From an uncultured Eubacteriales bacterium (GTDB lineage Bacteria > Bacillota > Clostridia > Peptostreptococcales > Anaerovoracaceae), in NCBI GenBank assembly GCA_900551415.1, contig URWB01000028.1:1-21629 (forward strand): a stretch of 21,629 nucleotides of DNA, read 5' to 3'. The position numbers and the translations under genes are program-made. The notes below the pieces were generated by a model. That model worked only from the letters and a program-made list of their open reading frames with translations, was not told where the DNA came from and did no database searches. Below are positions 1-8,848 of this stretch, in pieces (position 1 is the first letter of the stretch; each line of letters begins with the position of its first letter).

Positions 1-2423
1 TGTCCTTTTCTATTACTCCATTTATATCCTAGAAATTTCTCTTGTTCTTTATTTTCATCCGGAGCAGAAATTATCAATGTATCTTGGTTGTAAACTAGTG
101 AATAATAGAATAATTTTTCTTGCTCAACCGAAAAAGCATATTCGTAAAATTTCTGATTAAACCATTTTTTCTGTTCTGAATTAGATAGTTTTTGGAAATT
201 TTTCTGCTTATTTTTCTTAGCATATTCTGTTGAGTTCACAAATTCATTATAGTGTTGACCGAAATAATTATCATTTATCCAAAAATCAAAATCTTCGTTT
301 TTGGATAAAAATTTGCTGTAAATTTCCTTTTTTACACCTGTTTTTTTCAAATATCCTCTCAAAATGAATTCATCTTCCCATCCATCTATATCCGCTTTAG
401 AAAGTATAGCTTCAACACTATCAATAACCATATCTGTGCGTTTAGGTGGTTCATTGAATTTTTGCAAGAAAAGAATGACCGTGTTTGTCCCAGTGGCACC
501 GAAGGTTTTGCTTCCCAAGGTTGCAATGGTTATAATATTAAAATTTTTTAGAAGAGATTCTCGTGCTGTAATAAAACTTTCGTTCTCTTTGTTTAAAATA
601 CTGCTTGGAAGAATCACTGCAGCAACGCCATTCGGCTTTAGCAATTGTGATATTCTTTCCACAAACAACGTTTCAATTTCTGAACCGTCATTTGAGATCT
701 TATCTAAAATGTCTAACTGATTGTTCGTTAATTTCAAATGAGGCTTGAATGCCTTTACCGAATATGGAGGATTTGCTACAAGAATATCAAACGATTTAGG
801 TGTTATCTCTTTATCCGGATAGTTTTCAAGCCCATCACCAAAAATTATATTTCCATCTCCTGCACCATGCATAAATAGCGAAATTTTAGAAACTCTTGCT
901 AATCTATAATCTTTTTCGATGCCGAATATTTTTTTCTCTACCCATTGGTTAGAAGTTTTCGTACTACTATTTATTGCATTTGCACAAACTTCTATTGCCT
1001 CAAATCCTTCTGTTAAGAAATGTCCTGCTCCGCAGGCATAATCTATAACCTTGGGATATTCGATTCCATCAGCTTTTGTCATTATTTGTCCTAAAGGAAG
1101 GCTGTCCCATATAAAGCGTGTAATAGGAGTAGGAGTGAAAAATTGACCTTCATTCTGTTTAAATCCCTTATTCAGCAATTGCTCAAACAAATCACCAAGC
1201 ATCTGCACATCGGCAGAACCGATTATTCTATAGTCCTGAAAGAGCTGCACTACCTCAACTAGTATTTTACCATTTTGATAAAATAGTTCTTCATTATGAA
1301 CATCTTTAAAAGCGAAATCATTATTTGTATAGAATTTGAGTATACGAAGTGTATTCCGCAATTCTTCAATCATCTTTACTCTTTTTTGTTTCGTGTATTG
1401 TTTTACAAGGTTTTCTGCATAATCATCAGACACATAGAAAATCTCTTCACGCATGAATTTCTCCATGCCTTCCTTATGAAGCCTTTGCAGTCTATCTTGG
1501 AGAGATTCATATGTATCAGTGCCAACTTTATATTGAAATTCAACAATATCATCATCTGTTTTTTGTATTTCATCCACTAACTTACAGATAAATAAAGCTA
1601 TCAACCGATTGAATGCATTCTCTTTATCAGAAACATTATTATGACGCAGAATCTCTTCAAAACGATTTACTATCTTGTCGTTTTCAGAGAAGTCCTTTAA
1701 ATCTTTTTTTCTAAGCGGTTGTACCCCGATATCATAAGCGACCGAATCATCTCTGAAAATAATGTCGCCACTAAGTCTTTGTTCATATGTTTCTTTCCAC
1801 GTTTCATAAAGTTCTGAAACCGTGTGAGCATTTTTATAAAGGCAAATCGTGGTATCCTTTTTGGCAAGATTTAAAATATTCTCATCATCTGAGCAGTCGA
1901 TACTGTCGGTGGTATATTCGATTTCATTATTACTATTAATATTTGATGCATATAAGGATAGCCATCTGCAACCACGTTCTTGCTGCCAGTAGGAGAATAA
2001 TTGTCCACCATCAGAAAGAATATTTTTCATTTCTTTGGTATATTCAGAACCATATGTCTTACATTCAACTATGAATAGCATTTTCCCATTTTGATCAGAT
2101 ACGCAAATATCGGCTCGACCACTTTTTTGTTCATGACCAAGTGTCCAAGTACGTTCAAGTTCAATATTCTCAGGTCTATACCCTTTATCAAGAAGCCTAT
2201 TAATACATTCTAATACAACAAAATTTTCCGGTTCAGAAAAATTCGTTGTAGTTGCTATATTAACTTTAAACCCTTTATCTTCAGGATAAATTATCTTTTC
2301 ATTTCTAAAATCCACAACAATAGAGCAATTAGAAAGTGGATAGTTTTTTTCATATTTATCGTTAGAAGTACCGCTAAAACCCGCTGAGCTTAACATATTC
2401 TTTAAATTAGATTTTGTTATCAT
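1..2423 (-). CDS. N6-adenine DNA methylase fused to an N-terminal PD-(D/E)XK nuclease domain, 3' end beyond window
   Basis: The frame is open without a stop from ATG 2423 to the left edge (807 codons), so the gene is partial. Seen: an HsdR_N-like nuclease core GRAD105...VE120CK122; the methylase signature GQFFTP at 426-431; SAM motif I DYACGAGHF from residue 461; and catalytic motif IV NPPY at 551-554, which marks amino-adenine methylation. Residues about 130-400 are helical and charged. The visible C-terminal part ends in FLGYKWSNRKG, a stretch I associate with large type I-like or type IIG-like 'N-6 DNA methylase' proteins of roughly 1100 aa or more. It should methylate, and perhaps also cut, host or foreign DNA in the cytoplasm. 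The ATG overlaps the stop of the XRE gene (TAATG), so translation is probably coupled. No specificity subunit is visible; it may lie beyond position 1 or be a C-terminal domain. The gene is A+T rich, unlike the atp genes, which suggests transfer. Confidence 0.85.
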   Translation of the reverse strand, partial: MITKSNLKNMLSSAGFSGTSNDKYEKNYPLSNCSIVVDFRNEKIIYPEDKGFKVNIATTTNFSEPENFVVLECINRLLDKGYRPENIELERTWTLGHEQKSGRADICVSDQNGKMLFIVECKTYGSEYTKEMKNILSDGGQLFSYWQQERGCRWLSLYASNINSNNEIEYTTDSIDCSDDENILNLAKKDTTICLYKNAHTVSELYETWKETYEQRLSGDIIFRDDSVAYDIGVQPLRKKDLKDFSENDKIVNRFEEILRHNNVSDKENAFNRLIALFICKLVDEIQKTDDDIVEFQYKVGTDTYESLQDRLQRLHKEGMEKFMREEIFYVSDDYAENLVKQYTKQKRVKMIEELRNTLRILKFYTNNDFAFKDVHNEELFYQNGKILVEVVQLFQDYRIIGSADVQMLGDLFEQLLNKGFKQNEGQFFTPTPITRFIWDSLPLGQIMTKADGIEYPKVIDYACGAGHFLTEGFEAIEVCANAINSSTKTSNQWVEKKIFGIEKDYRLARVSKISLFMHGAGDGNIIFGDGLENYPDKEITPKSFDILVANPPYSVKAFKPHLKLTNNQLDILDKISNDGSEIETLFVERISQLLKPNGVAAVILPSSILNKENESFITARESLLKNFNIITIATLGSKTFGATGTNTVILFLQKFNEPPKRTDMVIDSVEAILSKADIDGWEDEFILRGYLKKTGVKKEIYSKFLSKNEDFDFWINDNYFGQHYNEFVNSTEYAKKNKQKNFQKLSNSEQKKWFNQKFYEYAFSVEQEKLFYYSLVYNQDTLIISAPDENKEQEKFLGYKWSNRKG

Positions 2424-2656
2424 TACTTATTTCCTCCAACTTTATAGTTTAGCCATGCTTCTTCCACATCTTCATAAGGGAGCGTATTCTTTTCACAGTA
2501 TGTTTTAATATTCCTCATGACTTTAATCTTGGGTCTAGCTTTTTCTGCTTCCCATCGATTAACGGTCGAAAATGCTACACCAACAATTTTAGCGAACTCA
2601 TTTTGTGTTAACAGGGTACGTTCTTTGAGCTTTTTTATTTCTTCCGGAAAACTCAT
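2423..2656 (-). CDS. Small XRE-family HTH regulator of the restriction-modification unit
   Basis: A 77-aa protein that is almost entirely one helix-turn-helix domain. LTQNEFAKIVGVAFSTVNRW fits the XRE pattern (Q...FA...GV...TVxRWE), followed by E-x-x-K-x-R-P. A ribosome binding site AAAGGAG lies about 7 bases before ATG 2656. The stop overlaps the start of the methylase gene by one base, so the two form a tight operon. By analogy with controller (C) proteins of restriction-modification systems it may time expression of the enzyme; this is inferred from context and size. A dyad CGCT-N9-AGCG lies between its -10 box and ribosome binding site and could be its own operator. It could also be a domain needed for activity rather than a repressor. 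Confidence 0.8.
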   Translation of the reverse strand: MSFPEEIKKLKERTLLTQNEFAKIVGVAFSTVNRWEAEKARPKIKVMRNIKTYCEKNTLPYEDVEEAWLNYKVGGNK

Positions 2657-2677
2657 ATGTAACTCCTTTTCATTTTT

Positions 2678-2694
2678 CGCTCATTAATATAGCG
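2678..2694. promoter_or_regulatory. Candidate operator dyad upstream of the XRE gene
   Basis: CGCT-N9-AGCG, perfect 4-base arms, centred about 30 bases before the XRE start codon and just downstream of the -10 box at 2697-2702. The position suits repression by a dimeric XRE protein. The arms are short, so chance is possible. Confidence 0.35.
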
Positions 2695-2696
2695 TT

Positions 2697-2725
2697 ATTA
2701 TAACAAATAAATATGATTTTTTCTA
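2697..2725 (-). promoter_or_regulatory. Promoter of the XRE/methylase operon
   Basis: Perfect -10 box TATAAT (plus-strand ATTATA at 2697-2702). With a 17-base spacer the -35 position holds TAGAAA (2720-2725), a 4/6 match to TTGACA. The only transcription units it could serve are the XRE gene and the methylase. Confidence 0.5.
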
Positions 2726-2764
2726 GTACCCATCCTCTGGTCTCAGGATTCTTTCATTCTTCTC

Positions 2765-2793
2765 TTGAAAATCAGCGCGGTTTCTGTCATAAT
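2765..2793 (+). promoter_or_regulatory. Promoter of the ArsR-type gene
   Basis: TTGAAA (2765-2770), 17-base spacer, CATAAT (2788-2793). The predicted transcription start near 2800 leaves about a 30-base leader before ATG 2830. It rules out the longer open frame that begins at 2713. Confidence 0.6.
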
Positions 2794-2829
2794 AAGGAGG
2801 TGGCTTCTGCCAAAGAAAGGACGATACCT

Positions 2830-3153
2830 ATGAGAATCAGAAAAGATCAAGACGATATGCAGGAGGCGGAAATCACACTGATTGCGACCGTTTCCGACGC
2901 ACTCGCGCATCCGGCGCGCATCCGCATGTTTCGCTATATCATGCAAGCAAACCGCGCGATGGTGACCGTCTGCAACAAAGACCTTGTTGAACATTTTGAC
3001 TACGCGCAGGCGACTGTTTCGCAGCATATGAAAAAGCTGGTGGAATCCGGTCTGGTGGAAATCAAAAAGAAAGACAAATTTTCCTATTACTATGTAAACC
3101 TCGGCATGCTGATGCAGTACGTCAACGCCACAAAGAAGTTTTCGGTGCAGTAG
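2830..3153 (+). CDS. ArsR/SmtB-type winged-helix transcriptional regulator
   Basis: A 107-aa DNA-binding protein. The order matches ArsR-type winged helices: N-terminal helix with ALAHPARIRMFRYI, a recognition-helix region QATVSQHMKKLVESGLVEI, and a beta-wing KKDKFSYYYVN. The start at ATG 2830 is chosen because AAAGGA lies 8 bases upstream and a good promoter ends at 2793. The frame is open further upstream to 2713, but that part would precede the promoter. Only one cysteine is present in the alpha-3 region (TVCNKDLV) instead of the ELCVCDL metal site, so classical As/Cd sensing is not supported. The ligand is unknown. It is a single-gene unit, divergent from the XRE operon and ending in its own terminator. 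Confidence 0.85.
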   Translation: MRIRKDQDDMQEAEITLIATVSDALAHPARIRMFRYIMQANRAMVTVCNKDLVEHFDYAQATVSQHMKKLVESGLVEIKKKDKFSYYYVNLGMLMQYVNATKKFSVQ

Positions 3154-3200
3154 CGCGCCGCGCTTCAAAACGGCCGGATAATCAAACCCCTTGATACGCC

Positions 3201-3263
3201 AAAACCCGCAGACACAGCTTTTGGAATTCCTTCCGCCGCTGTCCCGCGGGTTTTCTTTTTTCT
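3201..3263 (+). terminator. Rho-independent terminator after the ArsR-type gene
   Basis: Left arm AAAACCCGC...ACAGC (3201-3218) pairs with right arm GCTGT...GCGGGTTTT (3238-3254) with a small internal bulge, followed by a T-rich tract to 3263. It is oriented for the + strand. Confidence 0.7.
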
Positions 3264-3311
3264 TATGCATGCGTTCACGAGGCCCTTTGTCCACGCGCCG
3301 CGTTCGGCCGT

Positions 3312-3340
3312 TTTTATGTCCGGTCCGCCTCGTCTGCGTA
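3312..3340. repeat. Decayed direct copy of the atpC 3' end
   Basis: Matches 3379-3407, the last codons and stop of atpC, at 24 of 29 positions. All five differences are transitions. Read on the minus strand it would spell YADEADRT-stop, compared with YADEADWA-stop in atpC. The copies are 67 bases apart in direct orientation. Confidence 0.6.
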
Positions 3341-3380
3341 GTATGACAATTTATTTGTCTGGTTGTTTTCGTAGTGTTTT

Positions 3381-3683
3381 TTATGCCCAATCCGCTTCGT
3401 CCGCGTAGACGATGATATCACCGTTCATGTAGAGAAATCCGCCGCGAGTGATGGCTTTTAAAAATCCGTCTTTATCCGGCTTTGGCGCGCTCTCCGCGGC
3501 ATCCGCGTTTCCTTTCGCCTCGGCCGCGATGCGGAATTTGACATCGCCCTGCGCAGCCAGCAGCTTGCAGCAGGGTGCTCTGCCCCGCAAAAATCCCTCA
3601 TAGCCGTCCTGCGTTTTAACGATCAGGCTTTCAACTTCCCCCTCATACAAAAGCTGCTCCGGTGAAAGCAGCCTGAGCTTCAT
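3381..3683 (-). CDS. atpC: ATP synthase epsilon subunit, short form without the C-terminal helices
   Basis: A 100-aa subunit of the central stalk of F1. The start MKLRLLSPEQLLYEGEV is the normal epsilon N-terminus, and AAGGA lies 10 bases upstream. A frame extension to 3752 exists but would lie inside atpD. The beta-sandwich core is present (ESLIVKTQDGYEGFL... to GGFLYMNGDIIVYADEA). The usual ILPGHAPLL is changed to FLRGRAPCC, and about 20 polar residues (KGNADAAESAPKPDK) are inserted in the sandwich. Family members are usually about 130-140 aa. The missing part is the C-terminal helical hairpin that inhibits ATP hydrolysis in other bacteria, so that brake is probably absent here. Last gene of the atp operon, 13 bases after atpD. 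Confidence 0.85.
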   Translation of the reverse strand: MKLRLLSPEQLLYEGEVESLIVKTQDGYEGFLRGRAPCCKLLAAQGDVKFRIAAEAKGNADAAESAPKPDKDGFLKAITRGGFLYMNGDIIVYADEADWA

Positions 3684-3696
3684 CGCGCCGGATTCC

Positions 3697-5097
<1,401 letters not shown>

Positions 5098-5124
5098 GTC
5101 TTTACCTCCTGTTTCTGCCTGTTT

Positions 5125-6009
5125 CTACTCTCGCGTTTCTGCGCCGGAAACGATCTCAATCAATTCATTGGTAATGGCTGCCTGCCGCGCGCGATGATAA
5201 GTCAGCGAAAGCCTGTTCAAAATTTCGCGCGCGTTGTCCGTCGCGCTTTCCATCGCGCCGCGCCTTGTCGCGTGCTCGCAGACTGCCGATTCCAGGAACG
5301 CTTCAAGCAGAGTCAGCTCCAAATATTTTGGCAGCAGATAGTCTGTCACCGCTTCTTTGGACGGCGCATATTCGAGTTCGGCCGGCACTGCCTGAGCCTC
5401 CTCCTTTTTTGAAGCTCGTGCGAACTCTGCCGGCAGCAGCTGTTTGACCACCGGCTCCTGCCGCAGCGAATTGATGTATTCCGTCGTAATCAGCAGTACG
5501 CTGTCCACCCTGCCGCTTCGGTAATCCGCGAGAATCGACGTTACGATTTTTACAATCTCCGAAAAAGATATTTTCTCCGCCGCGCCCGTAAAGGCGTCAT
5601 CGATCGCATACCCCTCCCGCGCGAAAAAATCCCGGCCGCGGCCGCCGATACAAACCAGCTTGACCGCTTCCTTTTTGTATTCCCGCAGAGCCTCGCCGGC
5701 CGTCTTAATCAGGTTACTGTTAAAGCCGCCGCAAAGTCCTCTGTCACCGCAGATTACAATCGCGAGCACGCGCTCCGCTGCCGCGGAGGACGCCGCCTCG
5801 CAGGGTTTCTCTCGCTCTGAGACATTTTGTCCTGCCAATAGCAGCTCCATCGTTTCGGTAACTTCCCGCAGCTGCAGGGATTTTTGATCGAACAGACTCT
5901 TGGCTTTGCGGAATTTTGCCGCGGAAACAAGGCGCATCGCGTTTGTAATATGCTCCGTACTTTCAATGCTTCTCATCCTGCGTTTCAACTCGCGCGTGTT
6001 TTCAGCCAT
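5125..6009 (-). CDS. atpG: F1 ATP synthase gamma subunit (rotor shaft)
   Basis: A 294-aa protein with the diagnostic N-terminal coiled-coil strand (LKRRMRSIESTEHITNAMRLVSAAKFRKA) and C-terminal strand (LSLTYHRARQAAITNELIEIVSGA). The middle contains VICGDRGLCGGFN, typical of the gamma Rossmann-like domain. It links the c-ring to alpha3beta3 and turns inside it. The ATG overlaps the last codons and stop of atpA by 8 bases (ATGGCTGA), so translation is coupled to atpA. Length is normal for the family. Confidence 0.98.
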   Translation of the reverse strand: MAENTRELKRRMRSIESTEHITNAMRLVSAAKFRKAKSLFDQKSLQLREVTETMELLLAGQNVSEREKPCEAASSAAAERVLAIVICGDRGLCGGFNSNLIKTAGEALREYKKEAVKLVCIGGRGRDFFAREGYAIDDAFTGAAEKISFSEIVKIVTSILADYRSGRVDSVLLITTEYINSLRQEPVVKQLLPAEFARASKKEEAQAVPAELEYAPSKEAVTDYLLPKYLELTLLEAFLESAVCEHATRRGAMESATDNAREILNRLSLTYHRARQAAITNELIEIVSGAETRE

Positions 6010-7513
6010 GATACTTTGCCTCTTTCAACCTTGTAATGCCGGCTACAAGCAGTTTTTCCGCATCCTCATCCAGGCTTCCGTTCTGCCGGATTTTTTCGCC
6101 GATCTCCGGATAGTTCGCATGGATAAAGTCCAGCAGCTCCTCCTCGAAGGCGGCAAGGCTCTCGGTCGGAATATTCTCCATATACCGGTGTGAAGCCGCG
6201 TAGATGCTGATAATCTCATCGACCACATCCATCGGATGGTACTGCCGCTGCTTGAGAATTTCCATCAAAACCTTCCCGTGGTCAAGCCGCGCCTTCGTAT
6301 CCTTGTCGATATCGGAGCCAAACTGTGAAAATGACGCCAACTCTCGATATTGCGCCAACTCCAGCTTCAACTTGCCGGAAACCTGCTTCATCGCTTTGAT
6401 TTGCGCGTTGCCGCCGACACGCGAAACCGAAATTCCGACATTGATTGCCGGTCGCTGTCCGGTGAAGAACAGCTCGGACTCCAAAAAAATCTGTCCGTCT
6501 GTGATGGAAATTACGTTAGTCGGAATATATGCGGAAACGTCACCTGCCTGGGTTTCGATGATCGGCAGCGCTGTAATCGAGCCTCCGCCCAGATCATCAC
6601 TGAGCTTCGCGGCTCTTTCCAGCAGTCTGCTGTGCAGATAGAATACATCGCCCGGATAGGCTTCTCTTCCCGGCGGTCTTTTGAGCAGCAGCGACATTGT
6701 GCGATAAGCGACCGCGTGCTTGGAAAGATCATCGTAAACGATCAGTACGTCCTTGCCCTGATACATAAAATGCTCCGCCATCGCGCAGCCTGCGTATGGC
6801 GCGATGTATTGCAGCGACGCCACATCGCTGGCGGTTGCGGAAACGACGATGGTGTACTTCATCGCCTCACGCTCTTCCAGCGTCTGCACCAGCTGCGCGA
6901 TGGTGGATTTTTTCTGTCCGATCGCGACGTAAATACAAATAACATCTTTTCCCTTTTGGTTGAGAATGGTGTCGATGGCGATCGCGGTTTTGCCGGTCTG
7001 ACGGTCGCCGATAATGAGCTCTCTCTGCCCCTTGCCGATTGGCATCATCGCATCAATCGCTTTGATTCCGGTCTGCAGCGGTTCATTGACCGATTTACGC
7101 ATCAACACGCCGGGCGCGCCGTACTCGATGGGACGTTTTTCTCTGGTAACAATCGGCCCTTTGCCGTCAATCGGCTGTCCAAGCGCGTCTACCACACGAC
7201 CGATCAGAGTTTCACCGACGGGAACTTCTACGACCTCTCCGGTCGGTTTCACGATGTCCCCCTCTTTGATCTCGCGGTCCGCGCCCAAAATGACGACACC
7301 GACATTGTCCTCCTCCAGATTGAGTGCCATGCCGTGAACACCACTGTCAAATTCGAGCAGCTCGCCTTCCATGCAGCCGCTCAGCCCATAGACTCTGGCG
7401 ATGCCGTCTCCGACCTGCAATACAGTACCATAGTCCATGATCTCAAACTTGCTGTGGTAATTTTTTATCTGTTCTTTTATAACAGAACTGATTTCTTCCG
7501 GTCTTAAATTCAT
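6002..7513 (-). CDS. atpA: F1 ATP synthase alpha subunit
   Basis: A 503-aa non-catalytic nucleotide-binding subunit. Seen: N-terminal MNLRPEEISSVIKEQI, which contacts delta; a beta-barrel domain; P-loop GDRQTGKTAIAID; the segment IYVAIGQKKSTIAQLV; KHAVAYRTMSLLLKRPPGRE; and ISVSRVGGNAQIKAMK with the conserved arginine that reaches into the catalytic site. Length is normal. GGAGG sits 7 bases before ATG 7513. It starts 16 bases after atpH and overlaps atpG at its end. Confidence 0.99.
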   Translation of the reverse strand: MNLRPEEISSVIKEQIKNYHSKFEIMDYGTVLQVGDGIARVYGLSGCMEGELLEFDSGVHGMALNLEEDNVGVVILGADREIKEGDIVKPTGEVVEVPVGETLIGRVVDALGQPIDGKGPIVTREKRPIEYGAPGVLMRKSVNEPLQTGIKAIDAMMPIGKGQRELIIGDRQTGKTAIAIDTILNQKGKDVICIYVAIGQKKSTIAQLVQTLEEREAMKYTIVVSATASDVASLQYIAPYAGCAMAEHFMYQGKDVLIVYDDLSKHAVAYRTMSLLLKRPPGREAYPGDVFYLHSRLLERAAKLSDDLGGGSITALPIIETQAGDVSAYIPTNVISITDGQIFLESELFFTGQRPAINVGISVSRVGGNAQIKAMKQVSGKLKLELAQYRELASFSQFGSDIDKDTKARLDHGKVLMEILKQRQYHPMDVVDEIISIYAASHRYMENIPTESLAAFEEELLDFIHANYPEIGEKIRQNGSLDEDAEKLLVAGITRLKEAKYHG

Positions 7514-7529
7514 CGGGAAACCTCCCCTC

Positions 7530-8069
7530 CTACTGCTTTTCTAATTCTTCACGAAGACGTTCCAAATCGCCCCTGTATGACTGATCGATCATCTTCCCGC
7601 CGACCTGAATTTTGATGCCGCCGATGAGACTTGGATCCACGCGGTTTTCGAGCTTGATGTTCCTCTGCAAAAGTCGTGACATTTCTGTTTCGAACTTCTG
7701 TATCTGATCCGGCGTCAGCTTGACAACGCTAAAAACTTTCCCCTCGGCAATCCCTCTGTCTTTGTCATAGAGTTCGATATATCGCTTCGCGATTTTTTTG
7801 ATTTGTGAGGTTCGTCCTTTGTCAATCAGCACATAGACGAAATTGAGCATCTCCTGCGAGAAAGCAGGCTGCATGATTTTTTTAACAGCTTCTTTTTTTT
7901 CCTTCGGCATAATCGCCGGGCTGTTCAGAAACTCCGAGAAATCCTCATAAGCCTGCACCAGCAGGGCAAGCTGCTTGATTTCAATGAGAATCTCTTCTTC
8001 TTTGCCAAGGTCTTTCGCTGCCTCATAAAGCGCTGTTCCATAGGTCAGCGATACTACTGATTCTGCCAT
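7530..8069 (-). CDS. atpH: ATP synthase delta subunit (peripheral stalk)
   Basis: A 179-aa OSCP/delta protein. The N-terminal helical domain begins VVSLTYGTALYEAAKD, and the C-terminal part ends with the typical VDPSLIGGIKIQVGGKMIDQ...LERLREEL. It clamps the top of F1 to the b stalk. The start overlaps the end of atpF by 16 bases, so the b and delta genes are translationally coupled. GAGG precedes the ATG at a long spacing. Length is normal. Confidence 0.97.
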   Translation of the reverse strand: MAESVVSLTYGTALYEAAKDLGKEEEILIEIKQLALLVQAYEDFSEFLNSPAIMPKEKKEAVKKIMQPAFSQEMLNFVYVLIDKGRTSQIKKIAKRYIELYDKDRGIAEGKVFSVVKLTPDQIQKFETEMSRLLQRNIKLENRVDPSLIGGIKIQVGGKMIDQSYRGDLERLREELEKQ

Positions 8070-8575
8070 TTTTCGCGCGCCGCCTCCTCTAAGACTTGAT
8101 CAACCAGCGCCTGCTGACTTTTTTCATCCAGTTCTCTTTGCATGATGCGCTCCGCTGCCAGAACCGCAAGCGAAGAAACCTCTTTTTTAAGCTGAACCAC
8201 AGCTTTTTCTTCTTCTGCCCGCATGTTTTCGTGTGCCTCCGAAACAATCTGCTGCGCCTGAATCTTGGCCTCTCCGACGATGGCGTCCGCTCTCCGGTCA
8301 GCCTCAGCCTTAGCCGCCTTGATGATCGCGCGTTTTTCTTCTTCGGCGTTTGAAAGAGTCGCCTGATATTCGCTGAGCAGCGCCTGCGCTTCCTCCTCGG
8401 TTGCTTTCGCGCGGTCCAGATTATCCTGTACCGCCGCTTTACGCGCCTCCATGAACTTATGTACTTTTTCGAAGAAAAAATGCTTCAGAATCAGATACAG
8501 CACCAGCACTGTGATGGCCGAAAACAGCAGGTTCCAGTTGATTTCAAGCAGTCCTTGATATAATTTTACTTCCAT
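8054..8575 (-). CDS. atpF: ATP synthase b subunit (peripheral stalk, membrane anchor)
   Basis: A 173-aa protein with one N-terminal membrane segment (about residues 14-33, WNLLFSAITVLVLYLILKHF), then a long charged, alanine-rich helix (AKATEEEAQALLSEYQATLSN...) typical of the b dimer. The C-terminus reaches delta. AAGAAGG lies 8 bases before ATG 8575. It follows atpE by 43 bases and overlaps atpH. Only one b-type gene is present, so the stalk is probably a homodimer. Confidence 0.96.
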   Translation of the reverse strand: MEVKLYQGLLEINWNLLFSAITVLVLYLILKHFFFEKVHKFMEARKAAVQDNLDRAKATEEEAQALLSEYQATLSNAEEEKRAIIKAAKAEADRRADAIVGEAKIQAQQIVSEAHENMRAEEEKAVVQLKKEVSSLAVLAAERIMQRELDEKSQQALVDQVLEEAAREKWQNQ

Positions 8576-8618
8576 ATCCGAAACCTTCTTTATTCTGCTC
8601 TACGCTCTCCGGCACCGA

Positions 8619-8846
8619 TCAGATCTTGCCTGCCAACACGATGGCGATGACGAAGGTCAATACGCCGATGGTTTCCATAATGGCCATCGCGATGATCATC
8701 GACGCGCGGATTCCGCTCATCGCTTCGGGCTGTTTCCCCATGCTTTCCATCGCCTTGCTCGCGAGGATCCCCTGTCCGATCGCGATACCGATTGCCGCGA
8801 GGCCGATTGCCAGACCTGCCGCGATTGCAATAATTCCTGTTGTCAT
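8619..8846 (-). CDS. atpE: ATP synthase c subunit (rotor ring)
   Basis: A 75-aa hairpin of two membrane helices joined by the polar loop GKQPEA. GGAGG is 9 bases before ATG 8846; an ATG at 8852, overlapping the atpB stop as ATGA, is only 3 bases from it and less likely. Numbered from 8846, helix 1 has Q25 in GIAIGQGIL and helix 2 has E58-T59 in AIMETIGVL. Glu58 is the ion-carrying carboxylate. A glutamine in helix 1 together with Glu followed by Ser/Thr is the core of the Na+-binding site in Ilyobacter-type rings, but the downstream Thr and Tyr of that site are Ile and Leu here. The coupling ion is therefore uncertain. Confidence 0.96.
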   Translation of the reverse strand: MTTGIIAIAAGLAIGLAAIGIAIGQGILASKAMESMGKQPEAMSGIRASMIIAMAIMETIGVLTFVIAIVLAGKI

Positions 8847-8848
8847 TT

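Noticed and set aside
364..720. Open frame on the + strand opposite the methylase gene
   Set aside because: The minus-strand frame is open over 807 codons with clear methylase motifs, so the + frame is only its complement.
2713..2829. Longer start for the ArsR-type protein
   Set aside because: The upstream in-frame ATG precedes the promoter at 2765-2793 and lacks a ribosome binding site; ATG 2830 has AAAGGA 8 bases before it.
2743..3390. Long minus-strand frame opposite the ArsR-type gene
   Set aside because: No recognisable domain, Arg/His-rich translation typical of antisense frames, and it crosses a + strand terminator.
6350..7507. 385-codon + strand frame opposite atpA
   Set aside because: It is antisense to a fully conserved alpha subunit and shows no family features.
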